Shown here piece by piece: positions 9,118-19,155 of a DNA stretch of 45,252 bases (its first letter is position 1; each line of letters begins with the position of its first letter). Position numbers and translations under genes: made by a program. The notes beneath the pieces were generated by a model. That model did not search any database. It was not told the DNA's origin and was given only the letters and a program-made list of their open reading frames with translations. Where the stretch lies: positions 1 to 45,252 of the forward strand of contig CAIPQU010000098.1 in NCBI GenBank assembly GCA_903867305.1, written 5' to 3'. Source of the DNA: an uncultured beta proteobacterium (GTDB lineage Bacteria; Pseudomonadota; Gammaproteobacteria; Burkholderiales; Burkholderiaceae).

Positions 9118-10601
9118 TTTTGTGCAGCTTTCCAATTTGCAATTTCTCTTGCTTTACCAGTGAGCGACAAGATGTGCAGACCAGTATTTGCACGATCAAC
9201 AATATAAACTAGACCTCGATCATCAACTTCAACATTATTTGTTTGGATGGCTTTTTTATTGGATGCTTCAGTATAAGGAAGGGGATCAGATTTAGAACCA
9301 GGTGGAGATTCTAGTACAACGGTATTTTTATTGATTGCTGGTACGAAATATGCCACCTCTACAGGAGTAAAGGGGTTACGCACATCAAGGACCCGAACGC
9401 CAGCATTAAAGTGCGCGAAGAACATTAGTTTTTTATAGAAAACTTCTGTCATATTTTCATTCGAGGAGTGGGTCCCAAAACGACCACCTTTAGAACAGTA
9501 GTTACCACTTTTCTCAGGCACCGTCCAACTTGATACGCCAAAAGGTTTTTTTTCATTGGTGGAATCAACAAACCAAACCATTTGACGCCCTTCTAAACAT
9601 TCCTTTGCGATAGCTTCATCTGTCACGACAATAAAATCTCGTTTTTTACCAAGATAATTCATAGCAAATTCTGGGATATCAACATCAAACATCGGAAACG
9701 TTGTATGAGCACCATGCATGGCTGGTAAATCTAACCTAGCAACTTGCGGATAGAGTAAGTTTTCTGGAGTTGGATCCTTTGGACCATTTAGTAACTTATC
9801 GCGATCAATAATTTGGATAATACCTTCGCTATTTGTACCGTAACCTAAATAAACACGATTACCTTTTGGTCCAGTAGACATTACACCGTGCAATTGAGTT
9901 GGTACTGGGCCTCCAGCACCTGGCTGTTGCCCAACGAGACCAAAGTCACGAATAAAAACTGGGTTAGCAGGATCAGATAGGTCATAGACTTGTGTCATGC
10001 GGGTAGTTCGCCACTGCGGATTACCAGAAACCAAATAAGCAATTCCAGTATCGCATTCCCAAAAATTTTTATGTGTATCTTTTAGGCCTTTAATAATGGT
10101 CGTCAGAAGTGTCGGAGCCTCAGGCTTTGTGACATCCCAGATTTCATGGGCCTGATTTCCAAAAACTCGCAACATATAAAACTTACTTTTATCTCCCTTA
10201 GGAAGATTGGCGCCACTACAAATGCGAACCATTTGGCTACCACCTCGTTCAGCTTTACCTTCCTGACCTGGAATGTGAAACAAGTACTGAGGTTTTTTTG
10301 GATTAGTGACATCAATAATTGAAGTGCCATTATCTTCAATCTTATCTGTTAAAGGATTTAATTTTTTATCACCATGGTGCCCTATATATGCAATCCATCG
10401 ATCACCTTGTTTCTCTATCGTTGGTTGATAGGCGGTTCTACCTTGAAGATCACTATAGCCTTCAAGCTTCATATTTTTAGAACTCTCAACACCTTGCGCA
10501 AAAGTATTTTGGCTAATGAGGATTGTTAAGCTAAGTAGGCAAACACTAATTGTTTGAATCGGTCTAAAGTCATTAAAAACAAAGCCACATGATTTCTTCA
10601 T
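9114..10601 (-). CDS. LVIVD-repeat exported beta-propeller-like protein
   Basis: A 495-residue protein with an N-terminal signal peptide (hydrophobic core TISVCLLSLTILI, cleavage near FAQG). The mature part has repeated blades of the LVIVD type: TSIIDVTNPKKPQYLFHI, HEIWDVTKPEAPTLL, TQVYDLSDPANPVFIRDFG, VRVLDVRNPFTPVEVAYFV and VYIVDRANTGLHIL. LVIVD repeats usually fold as surface or periplasmic beta-propellers of unknown function. Several histidines and cysteines are conserved-looking (IGHHGDKK, HGAHTT, CSKGGRFGTHSSNE), so metal binding is possible. A TAGGAGA ribosome site lies 5 bp before the ATG. It is the first gene of a three-gene minus-strand operon, and a GntR-type palindrome sits about 30 bp upstream. 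Confidence 0.85.
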   Translation of the reverse strand: MKKSCGFVFNDFRPIQTISVCLLSLTILISQNTFAQGVESSKNMKLEGYSDLQGRTAYQPTIEKQGDRWIAYIGHHGDKKLNPLTDKIEDNGTSIIDVTNPKKPQYLFHIPGQEGKAERGGSQMVRICSGANLPKGDKSKFYMLRVFGNQAHEIWDVTKPEAPTLLTTIIKGLKDTHKNFWECDTGIAYLVSGNPQWRTTRMTQVYDLSDPANPVFIRDFGLVGQQPGAGGPVPTQLHGVMSTGPKGNRVYLGYGTNSEGIIQIIDRDKLLNGPKDPTPENLLYPQVARLDLPAMHGAHTTFPMFDVDIPEFAMNYLGKKRDFIVVTDEAIAKECLEGRQMVWFVDSTNEKKPFGVSSWTVPEKSGNYCSKGGRFGTHSSNENMTEVFYKKLMFFAHFNAGVRVLDVRNPFTPVEVAYFVPAINKNTVVLESPPGSKSDPLPYTEASNKKAIQTNNVEVDDRGLVYIVDRANTGLHILSLTGKAREIANWKAAQK

Positions 10602-10631
10602 GAGTGTCTCCTAAAATAATAAATAATCTTT

Positions 10632-10643
10632 TTTGTATACAAA
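10632..10643. promoter_or_regulatory. Possible GntR-type operator upstream of the LVIVD operon
   Basis: TTTGTATACAAA is a perfect 12-bp palindrome. Its core TTGTATACAA matches the kind of site bound by FadR/VanR-subgroup GntR regulators. It is followed by a second half-match (TATACA at 10645-10650). It lies about 30 bp before the start codon of the minus-strand LVIVD gene. No regulator gene is nearby. The site is inferred from symmetry and position only. Confidence 0.4.
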
Positions 10644-10722
10644 CTATACACAATTTTCAGTGAATTGTCGTGATACTAAAATAGCTATACTTTTTACCAA
10701 CGCAACTAATTATTCTTTTTTA

Positions 10723-10762
10723 TTGACATCCTCCCCGTCCTAAAGGACGGGGAGGATGTCAA
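10723..10762. repeat. Perfect 40-bp palindrome resembling IS200/IS605-type terminal hairpins
   Basis: TTGACATCCTCCCCGTCC pairs with its exact complement across a TAAA loop: an 18-bp perfect stem. The motif GACATCCTCCCC...TAAAG...GGGG resembles the subterminal hairpins of IS200/IS605-family (TnpB-carrying) elements. No transposase or TnpB gene is present, so this would be a solitary remnant or a palindrome-associated miniature element. There is no T tract on either side, which argues against an ordinary terminator, although the hairpin would still form in RNA. It lies between the LVIVD operon and the plus-strand catabolic cluster. Confidence 0.65.
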
Positions 10763-10865
10763 AAATTTTAAGAACATCAACGGTAGGGGACAGAGAGCTT
10801 TGGCACTCACGGAGCTTATAATTTAAATTACTGTCACCTTTATTTATCAAAAAACTTAATAAAAT

Positions 10866-12278
10866 ATGAACAATACATCCTCGTCCATTCTTACTTCCAT
10901 CGGATTTTCGTCAACTGACATAAAACAGCTTAGCTTAGACCAACTTGTATTAACTGGTAACTATACGGCTGATATTCAATCAACTAGTTTCGTTTTGTTA
11001 CACGCTTTAAATATGTTAGCTAAGTTACCCGCCAAAGTAAAGCGATCCGAATTAGAAAAAGATGCTGCAAAGTTGATTCTAGAGATCACTAGGGAGCATC
11101 GTGAGACATTTTTAGCGAGGCATGTTCAAGCACTCTACGAAGTAATCACTCAGCATTACACGCAATTTGTCAGAATGGATCAATTAGTTTTCGAGGCCAG
11201 CAAAATAGTCCCTGGCTTGACGCCTTCTTTGGAAACTTTAGCTCAAGAAGCCGAGCTGTTACAAAGTCAGAAAGATGGACATGAAATTGATCAGGGCATC
11301 TTTTTAAGTCATGTACTTGCTAATCAAAAATGTGGAATGCATTTATGCCACACAATGCTTCTGCCACATCCGCAAACAGCCTCTTACCAAAATCAATTTA
11401 AAAGAGATGGTCGCCTAGAATTCAATACCGCCATTATTCAAAAAGAAGAGAAATCAATTAATGTTTTCTTTAAGAATGGAAGATTTCTACACGCTGAAGA
11501 TGACAACACTTTAATGGACATGGAGATTGCTATAGATTTAGCGATTCAAGATACAAGCACGCAGATTGCCGTATTGCGGGGTGATTTTATTCAAGAAGGT
11601 AAATATAAAGGCTTAAGAACTTTTAGTACCGGCATTAATTTAACACGTTTGTATCGTGGCAAAATTCCGTTTCTTTGGTACATGGATCGTGACATGGGCT
11701 TTATCAATAAGATTTACCGAGGCCTTGCTTTTCCAGAGATAACGCCGAACGAAATACTTGGAAAAACGAATGAAAAATTATGGATTGCAGCGGTTGATCG
11801 TTTTGCGATTGGTGGAGGCTGTCAGTATTTGTTAGTGATGGATATTAATATTGCCGGAGATAACGCGTATTTAACTTTACCTGCGCGTAAAGAAGGCATC
11901 ATCCCTGGGGTCGCCAATATGCGACTTCCTCGCTTTGTCGGAGATCGTGTTACACGTCAAGCGATCATGATGGAAAGGCGCATTGATTGCGCTAGTCCCG
12001 AGGGTCGATCAATTTGTGATTATGTGGTTCCAGAAAATGAGATTGATCAGACCATTGCTGATACGATTAATTTGATTACTTCATCTGGTGTTGTGAGTGC
12101 ATCAAGCAATAGAAAAGCTTTTCGGATTGGGCAAGAGCCATTAGATATGTTCCGTCAATACATGGCGGTGTATGCAAAGGAACAGGCCTATTGCCATTTT
12201 AGTCCAGCCTTAATATCCAATTTAGAGAGAAATTGGGATGCTCAAAATCGAAAGCTTGAAGCCAGATCATCGACATAA
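10866..12278 (+). CDS. DpgC-like cofactor-independent acyl-CoA dioxygenase (crotonase superfamily)
   Basis: A 470-residue crotonase-superfamily protein with an N-terminal helical domain of about 180 residues, the architecture of DpgC. DpgC uses O2 without metal or cofactor to turn 3,5-dihydroxyphenylacetyl-CoA into the arylglyoxylate plus CoA. The crotonase core starts near DGRLEFNTA (about 181-189). It continues with NGRFLHAEDD, the oxyanion-hole stretch FSTGINLTRL (about 253-262) and a second one AAVDRFAIGGGCQYLLV (about 308-324). Next come KEGIIPGVANMRLPRFVG and MMERRIDC. The overall pattern, including GFINKIYRGL and the C-terminal MFRQYMAVYAKEQA, matches DpgC better than ordinary enoyl-CoA hydratases, which are about 260 residues. 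The actual acyl group is unknown. It is the first gene of the plus-strand cluster. No clear ribosome site precedes the ATG. An undiscovered hydratase or hydrolase activity is possible. Confidence 0.8.
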   Translation: MNNTSSSILTSIGFSSTDIKQLSLDQLVLTGNYTADIQSTSFVLLHALNMLAKLPAKVKRSELEKDAAKLILEITREHRETFLARHVQALYEVITQHYTQFVRMDQLVFEASKIVPGLTPSLETLAQEAELLQSQKDGHEIDQGIFLSHVLANQKCGMHLCHTMLLPHPQTASYQNQFKRDGRLEFNTAIIQKEEKSINVFFKNGRFLHAEDDNTLMDMEIAIDLAIQDTSTQIAVLRGDFIQEGKYKGLRTFSTGINLTRLYRGKIPFLWYMDRDMGFINKIYRGLAFPEITPNEILGKTNEKLWIAAVDRFAIGGGCQYLLVMDINIAGDNAYLTLPARKEGIIPGVANMRLPRFVGDRVTRQAIMMERRIDCASPEGRSICDYVVPENEIDQTIADTINLITSSGVVSASSNRKAFRIGQEPLDMFRQYMAVYAKEQAYCHFSPALISNLERNWDAQNRKLEARSST

Positions 12279-12315
12279 TTATTTATTTTGAAATAGACCT
12301 AGTTTGACCACCTTT

Positions 12316-12389
12316 GGGCAACCGAAAAAATGCAGTCGATAGAAGTATAGGTATTGCCGCCCTTAGGGCAATCTTAATGATGGGTTGCC
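12316..12389 (+). other. Nested inverted repeats between the DpgC-like gene and the TRAP genes
   Basis: GGCAACC (12317-12323) can pair with GGTTGCC (12383-12389). Inside this arm lies ATTGCC (12353-12358) pairing with GGCAAT (12367-12372), with an alternative GCCC-TTA-GGGC stem (12359-12369). The arrangement could be a structured leader RNA or transcript end within the 262-bp gap before dctP. There is no T run for an intrinsic terminator, and it matches no riboswitch class that I recognise. Confidence 0.35.
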
Positions 12390-12462
12390 TTGGGGTAAAT
12401 ACCAATTATTGGATCTTTTAAACAATTTTCTTCATATAATAAAAATAATAAAATAGATTTAA

Positions 12463-14029
<1,567 letters not shown>

Positions 14030-14033
<4 letters not shown>

Positions 14034-15355
14034 TGTCTTGGCAAGTTGCTGCTTGGATTATGCTTGCCGGCTCAATGGCTTTACTCTTCATTGGCATGCC
14101 TGTTGCTTTAACATTTATGGTGGTCAATATCATCGGGGCATTTATCTATATGGGGGGTGAGCCAGGCCTTGTGCAACTTGTAAGAAATGGCGTTAGTTCT
14201 ATTTCTGTATTTGCTCTAACCCCGATTCCTTTATTTGTATTAATGGGCGAAATTTTGTTTCATACGGGATTGGCATTAAAAGTCATTAACGGTATTGAAC
14301 GTTTAATTACAAAAGTTCCCGGTAGGTTAGCAGTGGTTGCAGTTGTTTCGGGAACGATTTTTTCTGCCATATCAGGATCAACGATTGCGACGACAGCAAT
14401 GCTTGGATCCTTAATGTTGCCAGTCATGCTTCGTCGCGGTTATCACCCGAGTATTGCGGTAGGACCCATCATGGCTATTGGGGCTGTTGATATGTTAATC
14501 CCCCCATCAGCATTAACGGTTTTATTAGGATCTTTATCGGGTATATCTATTTCAAAATTATTAATTGGCGGAGTCATGCCTGGCCTCATACTTTCCATGG
14601 CTTTTATTTTATGGATTGTTTGTTGTGCAAGCTTATATCCACACCTGGCGCCCATTGAAGAAGATGCTAATCGCCCCATGACATTTTGGGAGCGATGGAG
14701 TTTGTTTTTCTTATACGTACTTCCTACACTCTCTATTTTTGCCATTGTCGTTGGTGCTCTAGCTGCTGGCTGGGCTACTCCTACAGAGTGTGCCGCCCTA
14801 GGAGCATTTGCCACCATTATTTTTGCTTTGTTATACCGTGCATTAACGATACAAGCGATGATTAAATCTTTGCAGGGTACCGCAGGAATATCAGGCATGA
14901 TTTTATTTATTATTTTAGGCGCAACTTCCTTTTCTCAAATCTTATCTTTTTCTGGAGCAAGTACAGGATTAGTAGCTTCGATTACGGACCAATTTACTTC
15001 AAGTCATGCGTTGATAGGATGCATGATGCTAATTCTTATTTTGCTAGGCATTTTTGTAGATCAAGTCAGTATGATGATGATTACACTCCCCATTTTTATG
15101 CCGATTGTTCAAAAGTTCAATATTGATCCTGTCTGGTTTGGGGTGATGTTTTTAATCTGCATGCAATTAGGATTACTCCTTCCACCCCATGGGTTGCTAT
15201 TAATGACCATGCGGGGAGTTGCTCCCAAAGAGGTCACAATGGGGCAGATTTTTATATCAGTTATTCCATTTCTAGTAATGAGTTTAATTTTATTAGCTGC
15301 CGTATTTTGGATTCCTTCAATTGCAACATGGCTTCCGAATATAGAATTTAGTTAA
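14030..15355 (+). CDS. dctM: TRAP transporter large permease (DctM family)
   Basis: A 441-residue polytopic membrane protein, the ion-coupled transport subunit of the TRAP system. Typical family stretches are LFVLMGEILFHTGLA (about 64-78), SGTIFSAISGSTIATTAM (about 105-122), and PTECAALGAF near residue 250. Near the C-terminus are FVDQVSMMMITLPIFMPI and QLGLLLPPHGLLL. The start overlaps the dctQ stop as ATGA. The next gene, iorA-like, starts 88 bp later behind its own good ribosome site, so the cluster may continue as one transcript. Confidence 0.93.
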
Positions 15356-15443
15356 TGTGGTTTCGCCCCGGTATGTAGGATGGGTAATCCAATAAAATGG
15401 ACAGTGGTTTTGGCAGTATTTTGTAGTCAGGAGATAATAGATT

Positions 15444-17597
15444 ATGGCTGAACGTTCGTTTGCAAAAGAAGTGCAAATGCTGAAGTTAGGTGATGGACAA
15501 ACCTTTGAAGGTGAGGGAATTTTGGCCGTCACTAAGGCTCTACTTCAATCGGGAGTTTCGTATATTGGTGGATACGAAGGTGCGCCTGTATCTCATTTAA
15601 TCGATGTGTTATCCGACTCTAATGAGTTAATGAGTAGCATGGGTATTCATGTTGAAAACTGTGCCAATGAAGCTGGCGCTGCTGCCATGATGAGCGCCTC
15701 TATCAATTATCCTATACGCGGCGCGATTACTTTTAAATCGATTGTTGGCACGAATGTTTCTTCAGATGCTTTGTCGAATTTAGCTTCACCAGGCGTCAAA
15801 GGTGGCGCTTTAATCATTGTTGGTGAAGATTATGGTGAAGGCTCTAGCATTATTCAGGAGAGAACTCATGCATTTGCCATGAAGTCACAGACTTGGTTAT
15901 TAGATCCACGCCCTGATTTGCAACATATTGTGAATATGGTAGAAACAGCCTTTGAGCTTTCTGAGGTTAGTAATACTCCGGTGATTATGGAGTTGCGTAT
16001 CCGCGCCTGCCATATGACGGGTAAGTTTAAAACGAAAAACAATGTTCGCCCGAAGATTTCAACACGAGACTTACTCTCGGAGCCTAACTTTGAGTCTGAA
16101 AAAGTTAGTTTGCCACCCGCGACATATATTCAAGAAAAACATAAAATTTCTCATCGTTGGCCAGCCGCTGTGCAATTTATCAAAGATCGCAAACTTAACG
16201 AGTTTTATCAAGGTGATTTATCTAATGTCGGAATTATCTTACAAGGTGGCATCTACAATGGTGTTTATAGAGCGCTGCAGACAGCTAAGCTCGTCAATGA
16301 TCTTGATCAATCCCGCGTTCCATTAATGGTACTCAATGTCACCTATCCATTAGTGCCGGATGAGTTAATCAATTTTTGTCGCGGTAAAGATAGCGTTTTG
16401 GTCATCGAAGAGGGGCAACCAGCGTTTTTAGAGCAGGCTATAAAAGCCATTATGCAAGATGAGCAATTACCGATTAAGGTCTATGGTAAAAATGTTTTCC
16501 CAATGGCTGGCGAGTATATTGGTGAAGTGATGCTCGACGGCATCACAAAATATATTGCTCAAGCGTTACCAGATTCATCGATTGCAAAAGATATTCGTCA
16601 GCAAAGTTTATTTATTCAAGAAATGCGTCAAACCGCACTTGAATTATTAGGTGCTCCTTTACCACCGCGTGCCCCAACCTTTTGCACAGGATGCCCTGAA
16701 AGACCCGTTTTTTCAGCGCTAAAATTATTACAAAAGGATATTGGCCCAGTTCATATTAGTGCTGATATTGGATGTCATAGCTTTGCCACCTTAGAGCCAT
16801 TTTTTGCAGGTAATACCATTCTTGGTTATGGTATGGGCCTTGCTTCTTCTGCTGGAATTTCTTCACTAATGGATCGTCGTGTCATTAGTATCGGCGGTGA
16901 TGGAGGCTTTTGGCATAGTGGGTTGACAACGGGGGTTGCGAGTTATGTCTTTAATAAAGGTGATGGCGTACTAGTGATCTTAAAAAATGGGTATGCTTCA
17001 GCAACAGGACATCAACACATTCCTTCTTCAGGAACAAATTTTAAGAACGAAAAAATTGACATGAATATCGAAGCTGCTTTAAGGGGCGTTGGTGTTCAGT
17101 GGATAAAAACAGTTCCTTCCTATAAAGTTAGCCAAATGATTACCACGCTTAAAACGGCGATGAGTGATCCTCAAGAAGGTTTAAAAGTGATTATTGCTGA
17201 CGGCGAGTGTGCTTTGGCAAAACAGCGCAGAATCAAACCTATTGAAGCGGCTAATTTGAAAGCTGGACAAAAAGTGATTAAGACACGTTTTGGTATTGAT
17301 GAGGATACTTGTACGGGTGACCATTCTTGTATTCGCTTATCTGGATGCCCATCACTTACCATTAAAGAAAATCCGGATCCTTTACGAAAGACCCCGGTTT
17401 CTTCTATTACTAGTACTTGTATTGGGTGTGGCAATTGTGGTGAAGTCGCGCATGCTGCGGTGCTTTGCCCGTCATTTTATCGTGCTGAGGTCATTCAAAA
17501 TCCAAATGCGTGGGATCGTTTTTTACACCAAGCACAACAATTTTTTATTCAAATTCTGCAAGGCTCTAAATCGAAGCAGATGGAAAGTGCAGTATGA
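15444..17597 (+). CDS. iorA: 2-oxoacid (indolepyruvate-type):ferredoxin oxidoreductase, alpha subunit
   Basis: A 717-residue TPP- and iron-sulfur-dependent enzyme that oxidatively decarboxylates arylpyruvate-type 2-oxo acids to acyl-CoA, passing electrons to ferredoxin. The pyrimidine-binding domain is N-terminal (GYEGAPVSHLIDVL, about 43-56). The TPP domain spans about 410-600, with CTGCPERP (414-421), GGDGGFWHSG (483-492) and NGYASATG (515-522). The C-terminal ferredoxin region has C623, C629, C635 and then C659-x2-C662-x2-C665...C675. The first motif reads CTGDHSC instead of CxxCxxC, so only seven cluster cysteines are visible. The family normally shows eight. AGGAGA lies before the ATG. 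The beta-subunit gene overlaps by 4 bp. Arylglyoxylate or another 2-oxo acid could be the true substrate. Confidence 0.88.
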   Translation: MAERSFAKEVQMLKLGDGQTFEGEGILAVTKALLQSGVSYIGGYEGAPVSHLIDVLSDSNELMSSMGIHVENCANEAGAAAMMSASINYPIRGAITFKSIVGTNVSSDALSNLASPGVKGGALIIVGEDYGEGSSIIQERTHAFAMKSQTWLLDPRPDLQHIVNMVETAFELSEVSNTPVIMELRIRACHMTGKFKTKNNVRPKISTRDLLSEPNFESEKVSLPPATYIQEKHKISHRWPAAVQFIKDRKLNEFYQGDLSNVGIILQGGIYNGVYRALQTAKLVNDLDQSRVPLMVLNVTYPLVPDELINFCRGKDSVLVIEEGQPAFLEQAIKAIMQDEQLPIKVYGKNVFPMAGEYIGEVMLDGITKYIAQALPDSSIAKDIRQQSLFIQEMRQTALELLGAPLPPRAPTFCTGCPERPVFSALKLLQKDIGPVHISADIGCHSFATLEPFFAGNTILGYGMGLASSAGISSLMDRRVISIGGDGGFWHSGLTTGVASYVFNKGDGVLVILKNGYASATGHQHIPSSGTNFKNEKIDMNIEAALRGVGVQWIKTVPSYKVSQMITTLKTAMSDPQEGLKVIIADGECALAKQRRIKPIEAANLKAGQKVIKTRFGIDEDTCTGDHSCIRLSGCPSLTIKENPDPLRKTPVSSITSTCIGCGNCGEVAHAAVLCPSFYRAEVIQNPNAWDRFLHQAQQFFIQILQGSKSKQMESAV

Positions 17598-19147
17598 GTT
17601 CTCGACAAATATCTATTTTGATTGCCGCATTAGGTGGTGAAGGTGGTGGTGTTCTAACGGATTGGTTGGCTGATGCTGCGCGTCATGCGGGTTATCGGGT
17701 TCAATGTACCTCGATTCCTGGTGTAGCTCAAAGAACGGGGGCTACCACTTATTACATTGAGTTAGCGGACGCGCAATCGACAAATCCATTAGCCCTAACC
17801 CCGATGCCTGGAATGGTTGATCTCATGATTGCCTCAGAATTATTAGAGTCAGCTAGGGCAATGCAAAATGGTTATGTAACACCGAATAGGACCACGCTGA
17901 TTACTTCTTCTCATCGCGTCTTCGCAACTTCAGAAAAGTCAGCGATGGAAGATGGTCGATTTGATCGCGATCGTTTGCGAGATGCAGTGTTAAAAATGGC
18001 ACAAAAGGCAGTTTTGTTTGACATGGACAAACTCGTTCAAGAGTCTAAAAGTGGTATTAGCTCAGTGATGTTGGGTGCAGTGGCGGCATCTGGGGTTTTA
18101 AAAATAAGTCGCGAAATTTATGAAGATATCATTAAGGCATCTGGCATTGCTGTTCAGGCAAATTTAAAAGGCTTTGCACTAGGTTATGAATTAACGAACC
18201 GTATACATATTTCAGCAAGTCCTCAAGATGTTGAGGCTATTCGACCTCTGCTGAAGAAAAGTCAACACGTTGAGCAACTACTTGAATTAGTTAGAGCAAA
18301 ATTTCCTCAGGAGGCACACTTTTATATTGAACAGGGCGTGCTTAGATTGGTTGATTATCAAAATTTGAATTACGCTAAACAATATATAGAAAGACTTGAG
18401 CCCATTCTTTTACTCGATCAAAAAGTAGGTGGAGTTCATCAAGCTTATAAATTACTTTGTGAAACTGCCCGTCATTTAGCGTTAAGAATGTCATTCGAAG
18501 ATTTGGCACGTGTTGCCGACTTAAAGTCGCGCAAAACCCGTTTTGAAAGAATTCGAAAAGACCTTGATGCGAAAGATCATGAACCCTTAGTCGTGACAGA
18601 GTATTTAAAGCCTGGCTTAGAAGAGTTTTGTGGTTTCATGCCTGCAGTAATCGCTAGCCCGATTTTAGATTGGGCACAGCGCAATGAAAAATTGAACGCT
18701 TTTAATATTGGCATCTATTTAAAGACGTCAAGGTTACATGGATTTTTTCTATTATGGTTAGTTGCCAAGATGAAGTATGTGCGTAGATCAGGACATCGCT
18801 TTATGCTGGAGCAAGAAAACATCAAGAAGTGGTTACAGCTGATCGACTCTTCAGCGCAAATTTCCTATAGCTTTGGTTTACAGGTCATCGAGTGTGCAGG
18901 AATGATTAAAGGCTATAGTGGTACATACCGCCAAGGATTACAAAACTTTAATCGTATTATCCAAGAAAAAATTGAGCCAGCGATTACACGTGAAGAAGAT
19001 GCTAGCGCAGAATTAGCTGTGGCCATTAAAGCTGCGATGACGCATTCAGGTTCTAAAATAACACCATCAGCTGCAGAATTTAAGCCAATAAAATTTTTCC
19101 GCGCCAATAAAGTAACTGCTTCCGATGAATCCGTCCAAAATAATTGA
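17594..19147 (+). CDS. iorB: 2-oxoacid (indolepyruvate-type):ferredoxin oxidoreductase, beta subunit with C-terminal extension
   Basis: A 517-residue partner of the preceding subunit. The first roughly 200 residues form the gamma-type catalytic domain of 2-oxoacid:ferredoxin oxidoreductases (LIAALGGEGGGVLTDWL at about 9-25, CTSIPGVAQRTGATTYYIE at about 37-55, and VMLGAVAASGVL). Stand-alone IorB is about 200 residues. The remaining roughly 300 residues are a helical extension that I take to be the DUF6537-type domain of the proteobacterial form, with HLALRMSFEDLARVADLKSRK as a recognisable block. The start overlaps iorA as ATGA, so the subunits are made together. The CoA-ligase gene follows directly. 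Confidence 0.85.
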   Translation: MSSRQISILIAALGGEGGGVLTDWLADAARHAGYRVQCTSIPGVAQRTGATTYYIELADAQSTNPLALTPMPGMVDLMIASELLESARAMQNGYVTPNRTTLITSSHRVFATSEKSAMEDGRFDRDRLRDAVLKMAQKAVLFDMDKLVQESKSGISSVMLGAVAASGVLKISREIYEDIIKASGIAVQANLKGFALGYELTNRIHISASPQDVEAIRPLLKKSQHVEQLLELVRAKFPQEAHFYIEQGVLRLVDYQNLNYAKQYIERLEPILLLDQKVGGVHQAYKLLCETARHLALRMSFEDLARVADLKSRKTRFERIRKDLDAKDHEPLVVTEYLKPGLEEFCGFMPAVIASPILDWAQRNEKLNAFNIGIYLKTSRLHGFFLLWLVAKMKYVRRSGHRFMLEQENIKKWLQLIDSSAQISYSFGLQVIECAGMIKGYSGTYRQGLQNFNRIIQEKIEPAITREEDASAELAVAIKAAMTHSGSKITPSAAEFKPIKFFRANKVTASDESVQNN

Positions 19148-19155
19148 GAACTAGT

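Noticed and set aside
10723..10762. The long palindrome as an ordinary bidirectional terminator
   Set aside because: Neither side has a T run, the stem is longer and more perfect than usual, and it lies over 100 bp from both flanking genes, which are divergently oriented at this point.
12333..12346. CAGTCGATAGAAGT occurs here and again at 44991-45004
   Set aside because: A single 14-base match between two unrelated places is expected by chance in 45 kb. The flanks do not match.
14443..14898. Open frame of 151 codons antisense to dctM
   Set aside because: It lies wholly inside a clear TRAP permease gene and the product looks like reverse-frame translation of membrane segments.
15410..15438. 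TTGGCA and GATAAT with 17-bp spacing just before iorA, like a promoter
   Set aside because: Transcription would start at about the start codon and skip the good AGGAGA ribosome site that overlaps the -10 candidate. A chance match is more likely.
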